In this document: positions 33,386-42,284 of the stretch, piece by piece | Layout: the number at the start of each line of letters is the position of its first letter | Position numbering within the stretch: position 1 is the first letter of the stretch | Origin: Paenibacillus tengchongensis | Lineage (GTDB): Bacteria; Bacillota; Bacilli; Paenibacillales; Paenibacillaceae | Direction of reading: 5' to 3' | DNA length: 64,000 nucleotides | Assembly: GCF_008973665.1 (NCBI RefSeq) | Contig: NZ_WACP01000021.1 | Coordinates: 17,084 to 81,083 of the forward strand | The notes under the pieces: model-generated | Databases searched by the model: none | What the model was told of the DNA's origin: nothing | Seen by the model: the letters and a program-made list of their open reading frames with translations, nothing else | Program-made: the position numbers and the translations under genes

Positions 33386-34348
33386 ATGACCAACGAACGC
33401 TCAGAGCCGGAGCTGCTGTCTTATCAGGGCAGCAGCCCAAAGCCGGCTGATTTCGATAAATACTGGGAGCGTGCCCTCGCGGAGCTGGATGCCCAGTCTC
33501 TCGATTATGAGCTGGTTCCGGCTGAGTTCCGGAGCGAGCTCGCGGAATGCTTTCATTTGTATTTTACCGGTGTAGGCGGGGCGCGGGTGCATTGTAAATA
33601 TGTACGGCCGAGGATGAAAGGGGCGGAGCGGGGCCGGGGCCTTGTCATGTTCCATGGTTATGCCTGCGACAGCGGAGACTGGATGGAGAAGGTCGCCTAT
33701 GCGGCACATGGTTTCAGTGTGCTCGCCATGGACTGCCGCGGACAGGGCGGCTTGTCGGAGGATAATCTGGCTGTACAGGGGACGACGATCCGCGGACATA
33801 TTATCCGGGGGATAGATGACCCCGATCCGGACAATCTGTATTACCGGAACGTCTTTCTGGATACCGCCCAGACGGCGCGTATCCTGATGAGCATGCCGGA
33901 GGTCGACCCGGCGCGGGTCGGCGCTTATGGCTGCTCCCAGGGCGGAGCGCTCACCGTGGTTTGTGCTGCCCTGGAGCCGCTTATTGCCGCCGCCCTTCCG
34001 GTCTATCCGTTCCTCTCCGATTACAAACGGGCCTGGGAACTCAACATCACGACTTCGGCTTATGAGGAGCTGAATTACTATTTCCGTTTCTTTGATCCGC
34101 ATCATTTGCGGGAGGAAGAGATTTTTAACCGTCTGGGGTTGATTGATATCCAAAACCTGGCCGGGCGCATCCAGGGTAAAGTGCTGTGGGTGACCGGACT
34201 CATGGATTCAATCTGTCCGCCCTCCACCCAATTCGCCGCATACAATAAAATCACCGCTCCGAAAGAGCTGCTGGTCTATCATGAATACGGCCATGAATAT
34301 CTTCCGTATCTTGCGGATAAGGCGCTCCGCATGTTCATGGAGCTGTAA
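33386..34348 (+). CDS. CE7 acetyl esterase (acetyl xylan/cephalosporin C deacetylase family)
   Basis: A 320-residue alpha/beta hydrolase without signal peptide. CE7 motifs are DCRGQGG (RGQ), GCSQGG with nucleophile Ser184, LMDSICPP with the acidic residue, and YGHEY with the catalytic His. The family removes acetyl groups from short sugars and from cephalosporin C. In this locus the likely substrates are acetylated manno-oligosaccharides such as those from glucomannan, made accessible after import. ATG 33386 follows GAGGAG by nine bases; an in-frame GTG further upstream has no ribosome binding site. Confidence 0.88.
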   Translation: MTNERSEPELLSYQGSSPKPADFDKYWERALAELDAQSLDYELVPAEFRSELAECFHLYFTGVGGARVHCKYVRPRMKGAERGRGLVMFHGYACDSGDWMEKVAYAAHGFSVLAMDCRGQGGLSEDNLAVQGTTIRGHIIRGIDDPDPDNLYYRNVFLDTAQTARILMSMPEVDPARVGAYGCSQGGALTVVCAALEPLIAAALPVYPFLSDYKRAWELNITTSAYEELNYYFRFFDPHHLREEEIFNRLGLIDIQNLAGRIQGKVLWVTGLMDSICPPSTQFAAYNKITAPKELLVYHEYGHEYLPYLADKALRMFMEL

Positions 34349-34435
34349 GAGGGAGCGCGGCGCTTTAGGCGATTAATACAACAGGAGAAGCAAATGGAGC
34401 ATACAGAATTCGACTATGGTAGAACCGGGCACATG

Positions 34436-34715
34436 CCAAACTAGAGGCATATCAGTTTTAGGCATATTAGTTAGAGGCATGCCCAGCAGGAGCCATGCCC
34501 AGCTAGTGGCATACCATATCTAGCTAGAGGCATACCGAGCTAGGGTCAGACTAAACTAGGGCAGACCAAGCTAGAACCAAATCTGGCTGTAATCATTCAA
34601 AGCTAGGGCCGGACCAAGCTGGCCAAACCGAGCTGGTGGCATGTTGAGTGGTAACCATACCGAGCTAGAGGCATATCAAGCTAAGGTCGGACTAAACTAG
34701 GGCAGACCATGCAAA
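34436..34715 (+). repeat. Degenerate tandem repeat region (CTAGAGGCATACC type)
   Basis: About 280 bases are made of irregular, partly decayed units of 16-22 bases such as GAGCTAGAGGCATACC and AAACTAGGGCAGACC, including a near-duplicate of TCGGACTAAACTAGGGCAGACCA-type sequence (around 34547 and 34686). No long ORF is present. It starts a gene-free stretch of 966 bases between the esterase and the penicillin-binding protein. Confidence 0.65.
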
Positions 34716-34748
34716 GGCATAGGCAAGCGCGGGTCTGGGGACTTGGGG

Positions 34749-34937
34749 CTAGTTGGATTTTTGCTACTTATTTTCCGCGTGAAGTTCGATCTTTGGAGAC
34801 TAGTTGGATTTCCGCCCACTAATTTGCTGGGAATCCGCGTTGGAGATCATTTTTACCATAATTAAGTGGCGATTATCGAACTAACCTGCAGTTAACTGGC
34901 GCAAACGAGCATATTAAGTGGCGAAAATCCAATTAAT
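34749..34937. repeat. Dispersed repeat family TTAAGTGGCGAAAATCCAA
   Basis: Direct copies at 34861-34884 and 34914-34937 read TTAAGTGGCGATTATCGAA or TTAAGTGGCGAAAATCCAA with a TTAA-like tail. Inverted relatives (AGTTGGATTTTTGCTACTTA) lie near 34751 and 34803. The same family occurs at 45895-46029. Confidence 0.7.
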
Positions 34938-35020
34938 GTTGTTTAGGGGGTTTTAAACCAAGTCGATTTTAAACAGAGTCAATTCTAAGGCCGCAACAAC
35001 CGAAATAACCTGCTTGGTAC

Positions 35021-35052
35021 GCCGCCCGTCCCTATTGGATGGGCGGCTCTTT
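35021..35052 (+). terminator. Terminator-like hairpin in the repeat region
   Basis: GCCGCCCGTCC (35021-35031) pairs with GGATGGGCGGC (35037-35047) and is followed by TCTTTG. No gene ends nearby on the plus strand, so it may end a read-through transcript or an unrecognised small RNA. Confidence 0.5.
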
Positions 35053-35220
35053 GCGTGAAATGAAGCGGAGAGAGAAGTAAGGAGCAAAGAGCTGCGGTGC
35101 ATGAGCGCCATTCTGCGAAGGCTCAAGTAATAATTGTGCCAGTTGGGCATAATAGTGAGGCGGACTATGACGTGAAATAGCTGTGAAACAGCTATAGAAT
35201 GACTGTGTAATGACTGTAGT

Positions 35221-35280
35221 GTGAAATGGCTGAGAAATGCAGTGAAATGACTGAGAAATGCAGTGAAATGACTGTGCTGA
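35221..35280 (+). repeat. 21-bp tandem repeat just before the penicillin-binding protein gene
   Basis: Two full units starting GTGAAATGRCTGAGAAATGC (35221-35241, 35242-35262) are followed by a third partial one. Looser copies extend back to about 35165. The array ends about 35 bases before the gene start and covers where a promoter would be expected. Confidence 0.75.
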
Positions 35281-35314
35281 AAAATGACCGTGACATGGCT
35301 GAGGGGGTATCGCC

Positions 35315-37123
35315 TTGCTGAGGCTTGTACATAAACGAATTTTCTGGGGCTTGTTCATACTGATTGGCCTGCTGGCGGTACTGATTCTGCGGCTGGCCTG
35401 GGTGCAGCTGCTGCTGAAGGACCGTCCGGTTCCCGGCGCTGCGTACAGCCTGGCCAAGATGGCCGAGATCCAAAGCGAGCGCGAAACCGTGCTCGACAGC
35501 GGCCGGGGGCGGCTGCTTGACCGCTCCGGCAAGCCGCTGGCGGGGGAGACGGTATGGACGGCGGCCTTCTTCCCGCAGGAGGAGCAGCCAGTATCTGCAG
35601 CAGGCCGGACAGACGGCGAGCAGCCGCTGCGCCGGTTGGCCACCGTCCTGGGGGCGACCTATGAGGAAATGCGGGACAAGCTGCAGACGATGAAGGAGCC
35701 CTTCCTCTGGCCTGATCCGGCCGGCGGCGGCAAGGTGCCGCTTGCGCTGACCGAACAGCAGGCGGAAGAAGTGGGGCGGCTCGGCATCGACGGGGTCAGT
35801 GTGCTGCCGTATAACCGCCGGTATGACGGCACTGCTTCCGGCAGCCAGTGGCTGGGGTACTTGTCCGAGGCCGGTCCTAAGGAAGCGAAGCGGTCGCCCA
35901 GCGGACTACGCGTGCCGCTGAGCGGCACGGACGGCCTGGAGAAGACGCTAGAGCCGCTGCTGCAGGGTGTCGGGCATACGGAGGCCTTCGCGCAGGTGGA
36001 TGCGCGCGGCAACCGCCTGCCGGGCAGCGGGATACAGGTCAGGGCTCCGGGCAACCCTTATTATCCTTTGTCCGTATATATGACTGTAGATATGAAGCTT
36101 CAGGAAGACATTGAAAGGCTGGCCGTGGACTCCGGCATGCAAGAGGGAGCGGTAGTAGTGCTTGACGCGGAGAACGGCGATATCGAGGCGATGGTGTCAC
36201 TTCCGCTGTATAACCCGCTCAAGATTGATCCCGCAGGCGGCCAGTGGAACAACCGCGCACTGCAGGGAGTTATTCCCGGTTCCATCTTTAAAGTTGTGAC
36301 CGCTGCCGCCGCGCTCGAAGCTGGAGTGACCTCCCCGGACGAGCCCTTCTTCTGCTCAGGGGAGTACGGCAAATACGGCCTCAGCTGCGCAAACGGCAAA
36401 GGACACGGCGCCCTCACCATGGCGGAGGGATTTGCCGTGTCCTGCAATACTGTGTTCGCCACGCTGGCGGAGCGGCTGAGCGGGCCGCAGCTGCAGCGCG
36501 CCGCGCTGGCGCTGGGCCTCGGCCGCCAGGTCGGCTGGCAGGCCGAGCGCACGCTGGGCCTGCCGCTGCTGCGGCCGCTCGCCGGGGAGCAGCCGGGCGT
36601 CATCTTCGCCGCCGGAGAACAGCCGGGCGCTGACGGCGGCGCCAGGGTGCAGACCGCCATCGGACAGCGCGATGTGCGGGTAACGCCGCTGCAGGCCGCG
36701 AACCTGGTGGTGACGCTGCTGCACGGCGGCGAAGTGCGGGCGCCGCGCATTCTGCAGCGCGTCGCCTTCGCGAACGGGCAGACGCTCAGCGAGCTGCCCG
36801 GCCATCTGGCTCCGGCGGCGGACGAGATCTCGCCGCAGACCTCCCGGCTGCTGCTCTCCATGATGCGCCGGGTCGTCACGGACGGGACCGGCCGCAAGCT
36901 GCAGCAGGCGCGCTGGCCGCTGGCCGGCAAATCCGGGACCGCCGAAACGCTGGTCCGCGGCAAGGCGCGCAATAACCAGTGGTTCATCGGCTACGGCCCG
37001 GTGGACCATCCGAAATATGCAGTCGCCGTGGCCGTGGAGAACGCCGCACCCGGTGGCCCGCATCTTGCGACCAGGCTGTTCGGTCAGGTATTCGACCAGC
37101 TGGCCGGATCTTCGGGAGTCTGA
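35315..37123 (+). CDS. Class B penicillin-binding protein (PbpI/YrrR-like)
   Basis: A 602-residue transpeptidase with one N-terminal helix (about 10-33), a dimerisation-type domain and a C-terminal transpeptidase domain. Catalytic motifs are Ser323 in PGSIFKVV (SxxK), SCN at 376-378 and GKSGTAE. It lacks a glycosyltransferase domain. It would cross-link peptidoglycan outside the membrane. In Bacillus the related pbpI lies near the mltG-trhP genes, which fits its place beyond the mannan locus here. The TTG at 35315 has GAGGGGG eight bases upstream. The GC-rich 3' part differs in composition from the AT-rich upstream repeats. Confidence 0.92.
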   Translation: MLRLVHKRIFWGLFILIGLLAVLILRLAWVQLLLKDRPVPGAAYSLAKMAEIQSERETVLDSGRGRLLDRSGKPLAGETVWTAAFFPQEEQPVSAAGRTDGEQPLRRLATVLGATYEEMRDKLQTMKEPFLWPDPAGGGKVPLALTEQQAEEVGRLGIDGVSVLPYNRRYDGTASGSQWLGYLSEAGPKEAKRSPSGLRVPLSGTDGLEKTLEPLLQGVGHTEAFAQVDARGNRLPGSGIQVRAPGNPYYPLSVYMTVDMKLQEDIERLAVDSGMQEGAVVVLDAENGDIEAMVSLPLYNPLKIDPAGGQWNNRALQGVIPGSIFKVVTAAAALEAGVTSPDEPFFCSGEYGKYGLSCANGKGHGALTMAEGFAVSCNTVFATLAERLSGPQLQRAALALGLGRQVGWQAERTLGLPLLRPLAGEQPGVIFAAGEQPGADGGARVQTAIGQRDVRVTPLQAANLVVTLLHGGEVRAPRILQRVAFANGQTLSELPGHLAPAADEISPQTSRLLLSMMRRVVTDGTGRKLQQARWPLAGKSGTAETLVRGKARNNQWFIGYGPVDHPKYAVAVAVENAAPGGPHLATRLFGQVFDQLAGSSGV

Positions 37124-37157
37124 GGCTGCTCCAGATCGCCGCTCATCGTGTCCTTGT

Positions 37158-38366
37158 TCACCGCTCCGTTCGGCTGGCCGGTTCTTCCGGAGCCTGAGGC
37201 TCCGCTGAAGAGCCTGTCTCCGGATCGCCGCTTACCGGTCCGCCGGCAGTGCTGGGCTCCGATGCGGCGAACGGCGAGACGATGAATTCTTCCTTCGGCA
37301 GATAAATCCAGCGCTGCAGATACCCCTGCTGAATCAGCTCCTTGATCAGGATCAGCAGAATCGGCGCAAGAATCAGGCCGGCCACACCGAAGGCGGACAT
37401 GGAGATCAGCACGAACGACAGCATCAGGAACGCTGAGGAGACGCCGATCGAGTTGCCGGTAATCTTCGGCTCCAGCAGCTGCCGGACAATCAGCACCACC
37501 GCCAGCAGGACCAGCAGTCCGATGGCCATCCCCGTGTTGCCGACAATGAACAGGTAGATGATCCACGGAATGAGGATCGTCGACACGCCGAGCAAGGGCA
37601 GCAGGTCAAAGACGGCGCAGACCAAAGCCATCGTCAGCTCGTTGCCCGTGCCGAGGATGAACAGCCCGACCAGCACAATGGCGAAGGTGATGGTGATCAG
37701 AATCAGCTGCGCCTTCAGGTAGGAGCCGATGGCCTTGAAGACATTGGCCTGCAGAAACGCATACGCCGTCTTGAGCGTTTTCGGCATTTTGTCATGGGCA
37801 ATCTTGCGCCAGTCCTTAATCTCCATGCTCAGGAAGAAGGCCAGAATAATGCCGACCCCGAAATTGGCCATAAAGGAGGAGAAGGAGCCAAGCAAACCGA
37901 TCATATAATTAAAGAAGACCGTCAGCCAGCGGGAGAGAATATTGGTGATATTGGTAAAATACCCGTTGAGCTTGTCGGTCAGATCCGGTGGCAGCGCATC
38001 GATTTTCTGCTTAAGAAAGGTTGTCGTTTCGGTAAAGCTTGCCTGGACAACTGCCGTATAGTACGGAAGATTGCCTTCCAGACGCATGATCTGCATCGCA
38101 ATCAGCATGCCGGCGCCGAACAGCACACCCAGCAGCAGCACGACAAACAATATCACTGATATGGCCGAGGCGAACGGCTTGGCCATTCCCTTGCGGTTCA
38201 GAAAGCGCGCGAGCGGCTCGATGATCATAAAGACGAAGAAGGACAGGAAGACCGGGGCGGCGAGCGCATAAAGCTTACTGAAGGCCAGCATGACCAGATA
38301 GACCGTCAGCACCACCAGCCCGATATCAAAGAAGGTGCGCCAATATTTTTTGTAAAGCGGCAACAT
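37158..38366 (-). CDS. AI-2E family transporter (YtvI-type integral membrane protein)
   Basis: A 402-residue protein with about eight membrane helices and the family layout: paired N-terminal helices, a periplasmic-type region (LPPDLTDKLNGYF), and C-terminal helices with PLLGVSTILIPWIIYLFIVG and LEPKITGNSIGVSSAFLM. Members of this family move small molecules or ions; the substrate here is unknown. The start is ATG 38366 with AAAGGAG 12 bases upstream, rather than a further upstream ATG. The last 35 residues are a Pro/Glu/Ser-rich tail (EPSTAGGPVSGDPETG) beyond the conserved part. It converges on the penicillin-binding protein gene with a 34-base gap. Confidence 0.88.
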   Translation of the reverse strand: MLPLYKKYWRTFFDIGLVVLTVYLVMLAFSKLYALAAPVFLSFFVFMIIEPLARFLNRKGMAKPFASAISVILFVVLLLGVLFGAGMLIAMQIMRLEGNLPYYTAVVQASFTETTTFLKQKIDALPPDLTDKLNGYFTNITNILSRWLTVFFNYMIGLLGSFSSFMANFGVGIILAFFLSMEIKDWRKIAHDKMPKTLKTAYAFLQANVFKAIGSYLKAQLILITITFAIVLVGLFILGTGNELTMALVCAVFDLLPLLGVSTILIPWIIYLFIVGNTGMAIGLLVLLAVVLIVRQLLEPKITGNSIGVSSAFLMLSFVLISMSAFGVAGLILAPILLILIKELIQQGYLQRWIYLPKEEFIVSPFAASEPSTAGGPVSGDPETGSSAEPQAPEEPASRTER

Positions 38367-38621
38367 GAATACAACCGACTCCTTTTTTAGGTCACATAAT
38401 TTGGATGATTTGTCTGTTACGATACATTCATTGTACATGATTCTGTGAAAAAAGCGCCATTTTCTTCGGGAGTTATGTTAAAATAGGGGGTAACGTCTTT
38501 TTGCGGCCTGCTCGCTTTCCGGTATTCGCAAAGGCGGTTCGCTACTCGTTTTGGCCGTGCGTGATCTCTGTATGCAGCATGAACGGACCAAAAGTCAACT
38601 CTGGAAAAGCGGGGAATTTAC

Positions 38622-40001
38622 ATGCAGACTTTGCTGCTCTGGTTATTTTACATCTCGACCTTTTATGCATTTATTCCGGGACTGATCAGCCGGCTGTTCG
38701 GTTATCGCGTTTTCCGCAAAGGCGTGGGGACCAAGGAGTTTTCGCTCACCTTCGATGACGGGCCTGACCCGGTATATACACCGCGGCTGCTTGATCTTCT
38801 GAAGCGCTATAATATGAAGGCTACTTTCTTTGTTGTGGGTGCGCATGCCGAACGGCATCCGGAGATTGTGAAGCGGATGCACGACGAAGGGCATCTGATC
38901 GGTATCCATAATTATCACCATAAGACCAATTGGCTGATGTGGCCGCGGACCGTCAAACGGCAGATCCAGCGGACGGATGATATTATTTACAGTATTACCG
39001 GTGAACGGAGCACATATTACCGTCCGCCGTGGGGGATCGTCAATCTGTTCGATTTCTCGAAACGCCGCCAGGTGCAGATCGTGCTCTGGTCGGCGATGTT
39101 CGGCGACTGGAAGGAGAAGCTGGGGGCCGAGCGGCTGACGGCCAAGCTACTGGCCAAGCTGAATCCCGGCGAGGTGATGCTGCTGCATGATTGCGGCCGG
39201 ACGCCGGGCGCCGATCCCAAGGCGCCGGAGCAGATGCTGCTTGCACTGGAGCGGATGCTTCAGGAAGTGCAGCGGCGCGGCCTCTGCAGCATCCGGATTG
39301 ACGAGATGATCCGCCAGGTGCAGGCCTCTCCGCTGCAGCGGCTCTCCTTTGGCAAGCGGCTGCTCGTCGGACTGTGGCTCATCTGGGAGCAGCTATTCCA
39401 GTTTATGTTCCGCATCAAGACCATATCACCGGCCGATCCGTTTCTGCATTACCGGCTGCGCAAGTATCAGGGCGAGACGGTACGGATGGAGGGCGGCGAA
39501 TTCCTGCGCAAGGGCGACAATGTGATTGAGTTGCATTTTGACAACCGGCAGCTGTTCGAGTTGGGGCTGCATGCCCGTTCCACCGCCCAGCTGGCGATCC
39601 GCATGATCCGCAAGATGGAGAAGGATTTGCCTGCACTCGCGGATAAGATTGCCGCCAATGGGGATCTGGCCGAGGCGAAGGCGCTGTACGGGGTCAGCAT
39701 GATCAACCGCGGTCCGGAGAAATTCGGCTTCATGGTGCTGGATTTGCCGGATGGCTGGTTCGCCCGTTCCACCAAGTTCTACCTCAGCATTCTGCTGAGT
39801 GTGATTCACCCGGCCGGAGGTGCAAGGCTGAAGCAGCGCAGTGAAATGCTTGTGCCGAAGATGATGCTGATGCCAGTCTCGCAATTGCTGAATCAGATGA
39901 ACCGCCAGCGTCCGCAGAAGCAGATAACCCACCTCGAACGGGTGCGGGAGGAAGAGCTGACGCTCGAGCCCGAGCTGCCGGGAGCAACGGCGGTGCGATA
40001 G
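38622..40001 (+). CDS. Polysaccharide deacetylase (NodB domain) with YkoP-like C-terminus
   Basis: A 459-residue protein with an N-terminal membrane segment and a NodB deacetylase domain. Asp45/Asp46 lie in LTFDDGPD and the metal-binding pair His96 and His100 in IGIHNYHH, followed by RPPWG and LLHDCG. From about residue 245 a second domain resembling Bacillus YkoP follows, with IELHFDNRQLFELG and RSTAQLAIRMIRKMEK. It probably removes acetyl groups from cell-wall or capsular sugars. The gene stands alone, behind GCGGGGAA and before a terminator. Confidence 0.9.
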   Translation: MQTLLLWLFYISTFYAFIPGLISRLFGYRVFRKGVGTKEFSLTFDDGPDPVYTPRLLDLLKRYNMKATFFVVGAHAERHPEIVKRMHDEGHLIGIHNYHHKTNWLMWPRTVKRQIQRTDDIIYSITGERSTYYRPPWGIVNLFDFSKRRQVQIVLWSAMFGDWKEKLGAERLTAKLLAKLNPGEVMLLHDCGRTPGADPKAPEQMLLALERMLQEVQRRGLCSIRIDEMIRQVQASPLQRLSFGKRLLVGLWLIWEQLFQFMFRIKTISPADPFLHYRLRKYQGETVRMEGGEFLRKGDNVIELHFDNRQLFELGLHARSTAQLAIRMIRKMEKDLPALADKIAANGDLAEAKALYGVSMINRGPEKFGFMVLDLPDGWFARSTKFYLSILLSVIHPAGGARLKQRSEMLVPKMMLMPVSQLLNQMNRQRPQKQITHLERVREEELTLEPELPGATAVR

Positions 40002-40048
40002 GAGCTCAATTAGTGCCGAACTCATAAGTTAAAGCTCATGGAAGATTG

Positions 40049-40083
40049 AAGCTCCGCAGCCCTATCGGGTGCGGGGCTTTATT
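40049..40083 (+). terminator. Terminator after the polysaccharide deacetylase gene
   Basis: AGCTCCGCA pairs with TGCGGGGCT around GCCCTATCGGG, followed by TTATTT. Confidence 0.7.
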
Positions 40084-40148
40084 TACGTCCTGCTCCGCAC
40101 GGATTGGGGGCATTGAAAGGAACAAGATCACGGCTCCGCACACCAAAA

Positions 40149-40187
40149 ACCGGCCCTGCAGTCTTGTAAGACTGGCAGGGCCGGTTC
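40149..40187 (-). terminator. Terminator of ilvD
   Basis: On the minus strand AACCGGCCCTGCCAGTCTT pairs with the complementary AGACTGCAGGGCCGGTT and runs into TTTTTGG. It lies about 20 bases after the ilvD stop. Confidence 0.85.
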
Positions 40188-40206
40188 CATTCATGCGTTC
40201 AGTAGA

Positions 40207-41892
40207 TTAAATCTTCAGCACGCCGCCCTTGCTGGCATTGGTAACCAGCTTGGAGTAGCGGGCGAGGTAGCCGGTCTTGACCTTCGGCTCGAATTCTTTC
40301 CAGTTGCTGCGGCGGGCGGCCAGCACTTCCTCGTCAACCAGCAGCTCGATCTTGCGGTTGTTGAGGTCAAGCTCGATGATGTCGCCGTCTTCCACGAAGG
40401 CAATCGGGCCGCCTTCGGCCGCTTCCGGCGAGATGTGGCCGATGCTGATGCCGCGGGAGGCGCCGGAGAAGCGTCCATCCGTGATCAGGCCGACCTTGGC
40501 GCCGAGACCCATGCCGACGATCTGCGAGGTCGGGGCGAGCATTTCCGGCATGCCCGGTCCGCCCTTCGGACCTTCATAACGGATGACTACAACGTGGCCT
40601 TCCTTGACTTTACCACCGGCGATGCCTTCCAGTGCTTCCTCCTGGGAGTCGAAGCAGATGGCCGGACCTTTGTGGTAGCCGCCGACCGAAGAATCGACTG
40701 CGCCAACCTTGATGATGGAGCCTTCCGGTGCCAGGTTGCCGTAAAGCACGGACAGGCCGCCGACCTGGGAGTAAGGATTATCTATCGTATGGATCACGCT
40801 GGTATCCTGGATTTCATGGCCGGTTACGTTCTCGGCCAGCGTCTTCCCGGTAACGGTCATGCAATCGCCGAACAGTGCGCCCGGCTTCTTCAGCAGCTCG
40901 TTCAGCACGGCGCTGACGCCGCCGGCCCGGTCCACGTCCTCGATGAAGATGTCGGAGGCCGGAGCAAGCTTGGCCAGATAAGGCACGCGGTTAGCTACTT
41001 CGTTAATGCGCTCCAGCGGATAATCCACGCCCGCTTCCTGGGCAATAGCCAGCGTATGCAGCACGGTGTTGGTGGAGCCGCCCATGGCCATATCCAGCGC
41101 AAAGGCGTTGTCGATGGATTCCTTCGTTACGATGTCGCGCGGCTTAAGGTCGATCTTGATCAATTCCATCAGCTGCTTCGCTGATTTGCGGACGAAATCT
41201 TTGCGTTCCTCGGCTACAGCAAGGATGGTGCCGTTGCCCGGGAGCGCCAGGCCCATCGCTTCAGCCAGACAGTTCATCGAATTGGCGGTGAACATGCCCG
41301 AACAGGAACCGCAGGTCGGACAGCCGAATTGTTCCAGCTCCAGCAGCTCATCGTCGTTGATCTTGCCGACCTGGTGCGCACCGACACCTTCAAACACGGA
41401 GGTCAGGGAGAGCTTGCGGCCTTTGCTGTCCACGCCGGCCTTCATCGGGCCGCCGCTGACGAAGATCGTCGGGATGTTGACGCGCAGGGCGCCGAGCATC
41501 ATACCGGGCGTGATTTTGTCGCAGTTGGGAATGCAGACCATGCCGTCGAACCAGTGCGCGGAGACGACCGTTTCCAGGGAGTCGGCAATGATCTCGCGGC
41601 TGGGCAGGGAGTAGCGCATGCCGATGTGGCCCATGGCGATACCGTCGTCTACGCCGATCGTATTGAATTCGAACGGAACGCCACCGGCTTCGCGGATCGC
41701 TTCCTTGACGATCTTGCCGAATTCCTGCAGATGCACATGACCCGGAACGATATCAATATAAGAATTGCAGACCGCAATAAACGGCTTGCCGAAATCCTCT
41801 TCTTTTACTCCGGCGGCACGCAGCAGACTGCGGTGCGGCGCGCGGTCAAAGCCTTTCTTGATCATGTCAGAACGCATTTTCTTGGCTGCCAT
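40207..41892 (-). CDS. ilvD: Dihydroxy-acid dehydratase
   Basis: A 561-residue Fe-S enzyme of branched-chain amino acid synthesis that dehydrates dihydroxyisovalerate and dihydroxymethylvalerate. Conserved elements are VCNSYIDIVPGHVHLQEF, the cluster ligand in IPNCDKITPGMM, the GCPTCGSCSGMFTANSMNCL stretch and GRFSGASRGISIGHISPEA. Length is standard. ATG 41892 has AGGGGGGAA upstream. It stands alone, without other ilv genes. Its 295-base leader contains several inverted repeats, but I could not identify a known riboswitch in the correct orientation. Confidence 0.97.
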   Translation of the reverse strand: MAAKKMRSDMIKKGFDRAPHRSLLRAAGVKEEDFGKPFIAVCNSYIDIVPGHVHLQEFGKIVKEAIREAGGVPFEFNTIGVDDGIAMGHIGMRYSLPSREIIADSLETVVSAHWFDGMVCIPNCDKITPGMMLGALRVNIPTIFVSGGPMKAGVDSKGRKLSLTSVFEGVGAHQVGKINDDELLELEQFGCPTCGSCSGMFTANSMNCLAEAMGLALPGNGTILAVAEERKDFVRKSAKQLMELIKIDLKPRDIVTKESIDNAFALDMAMGGSTNTVLHTLAIAQEAGVDYPLERINEVANRVPYLAKLAPASDIFIEDVDRAGGVSAVLNELLKKPGALFGDCMTVTGKTLAENVTGHEIQDTSVIHTIDNPYSQVGGLSVLYGNLAPEGSIIKVGAVDSSVGGYHKGPAICFDSQEEALEGIAGGKVKEGHVVVIRYEGPKGGPGMPEMLAPTSQIVGMGLGAKVGLITDGRFSGASRGISIGHISPEAAEGGPIAFVEDGDIIELDLNNRKIELLVDEEVLAARRSNWKEFEPKVKTGYLARYSKLVTNASKGGVLKI

Positions 41893-42101
41893 ACAAGTGG
41901 TTCCCCCCTAAAAAAAATTGGTCAGGCGTAGCATCCTCCAGGCTGCATGAAGCAGGCCCGGCATCGCCGGAAATAACAGATGGTGCCGCGTTAACGCATT
42001 ACAATCCCGGATGCTGCGGATCCGCGGTTTATAGAAAGAACAGGGTCCAGCTTCTTGAATATGGAAGAAGGAGGGCGGAGCCGTTTCTATAAAAACATCA
42101 T

Positions 42102-42117
42102 GCCGGTAAACACCGGC
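42102..42117 (-). terminator. Hairpin in the ilvD leader / acyltransferase 3' region
   Basis: GCCGGTGTTTACCGGC (minus strand) is a perfect 7-bp stem followed, a few bases on, by TTTTTATAG. It could be a second terminator for the acyltransferase gene or part of the ilvD leader. The surrounding 392-base gap (41893-42284) also has an inverted repeat TATAGAAA/TTTCTATA at about 42033-42091. Confidence 0.5.
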
Positions 42118-42242
42118 TGTATAAGATTTTTCTTATTAAGTGAGTCTATCACAAAAGGCCTGCTTTTTCTACCGGACAATGTGAAGTTTGTCCCTGCAGC
42201 ACAGTTCTTTTTACATACCTGGTAAATACCCGATCACGCAGC

Positions 42243-42271
42243 AAAAAAGCCTCTCCCAAAGGAAAGGCCGG
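42243..42271 (-). terminator. Terminator of the acyltransferase gene
   Basis: On the minus strand CCTTTCC and GGGAGAGG pair around TTT and are followed by CTTTTTTGC. It begins about 15 bases after the gene's stop. Confidence 0.75.
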
Positions 42272-42284
42272 GAATTGCGGAAAG

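Noticed and set aside
34397..35300. Possible CRISPR array in the repeat-rich gap
   Set aside because: Units are degenerate, irregularly spaced and contiguous or overlapping, without unique spacers of constant length, and no cas genes are present.
41977..41995. AGATGGTGCCGCG on the plus strand upstream of ilvD, resembling a T-box core
   Set aside because: It is antisense to ilvD, no plus-strand gene follows, and no terminator or specifier hairpin was found. It is most likely chance.
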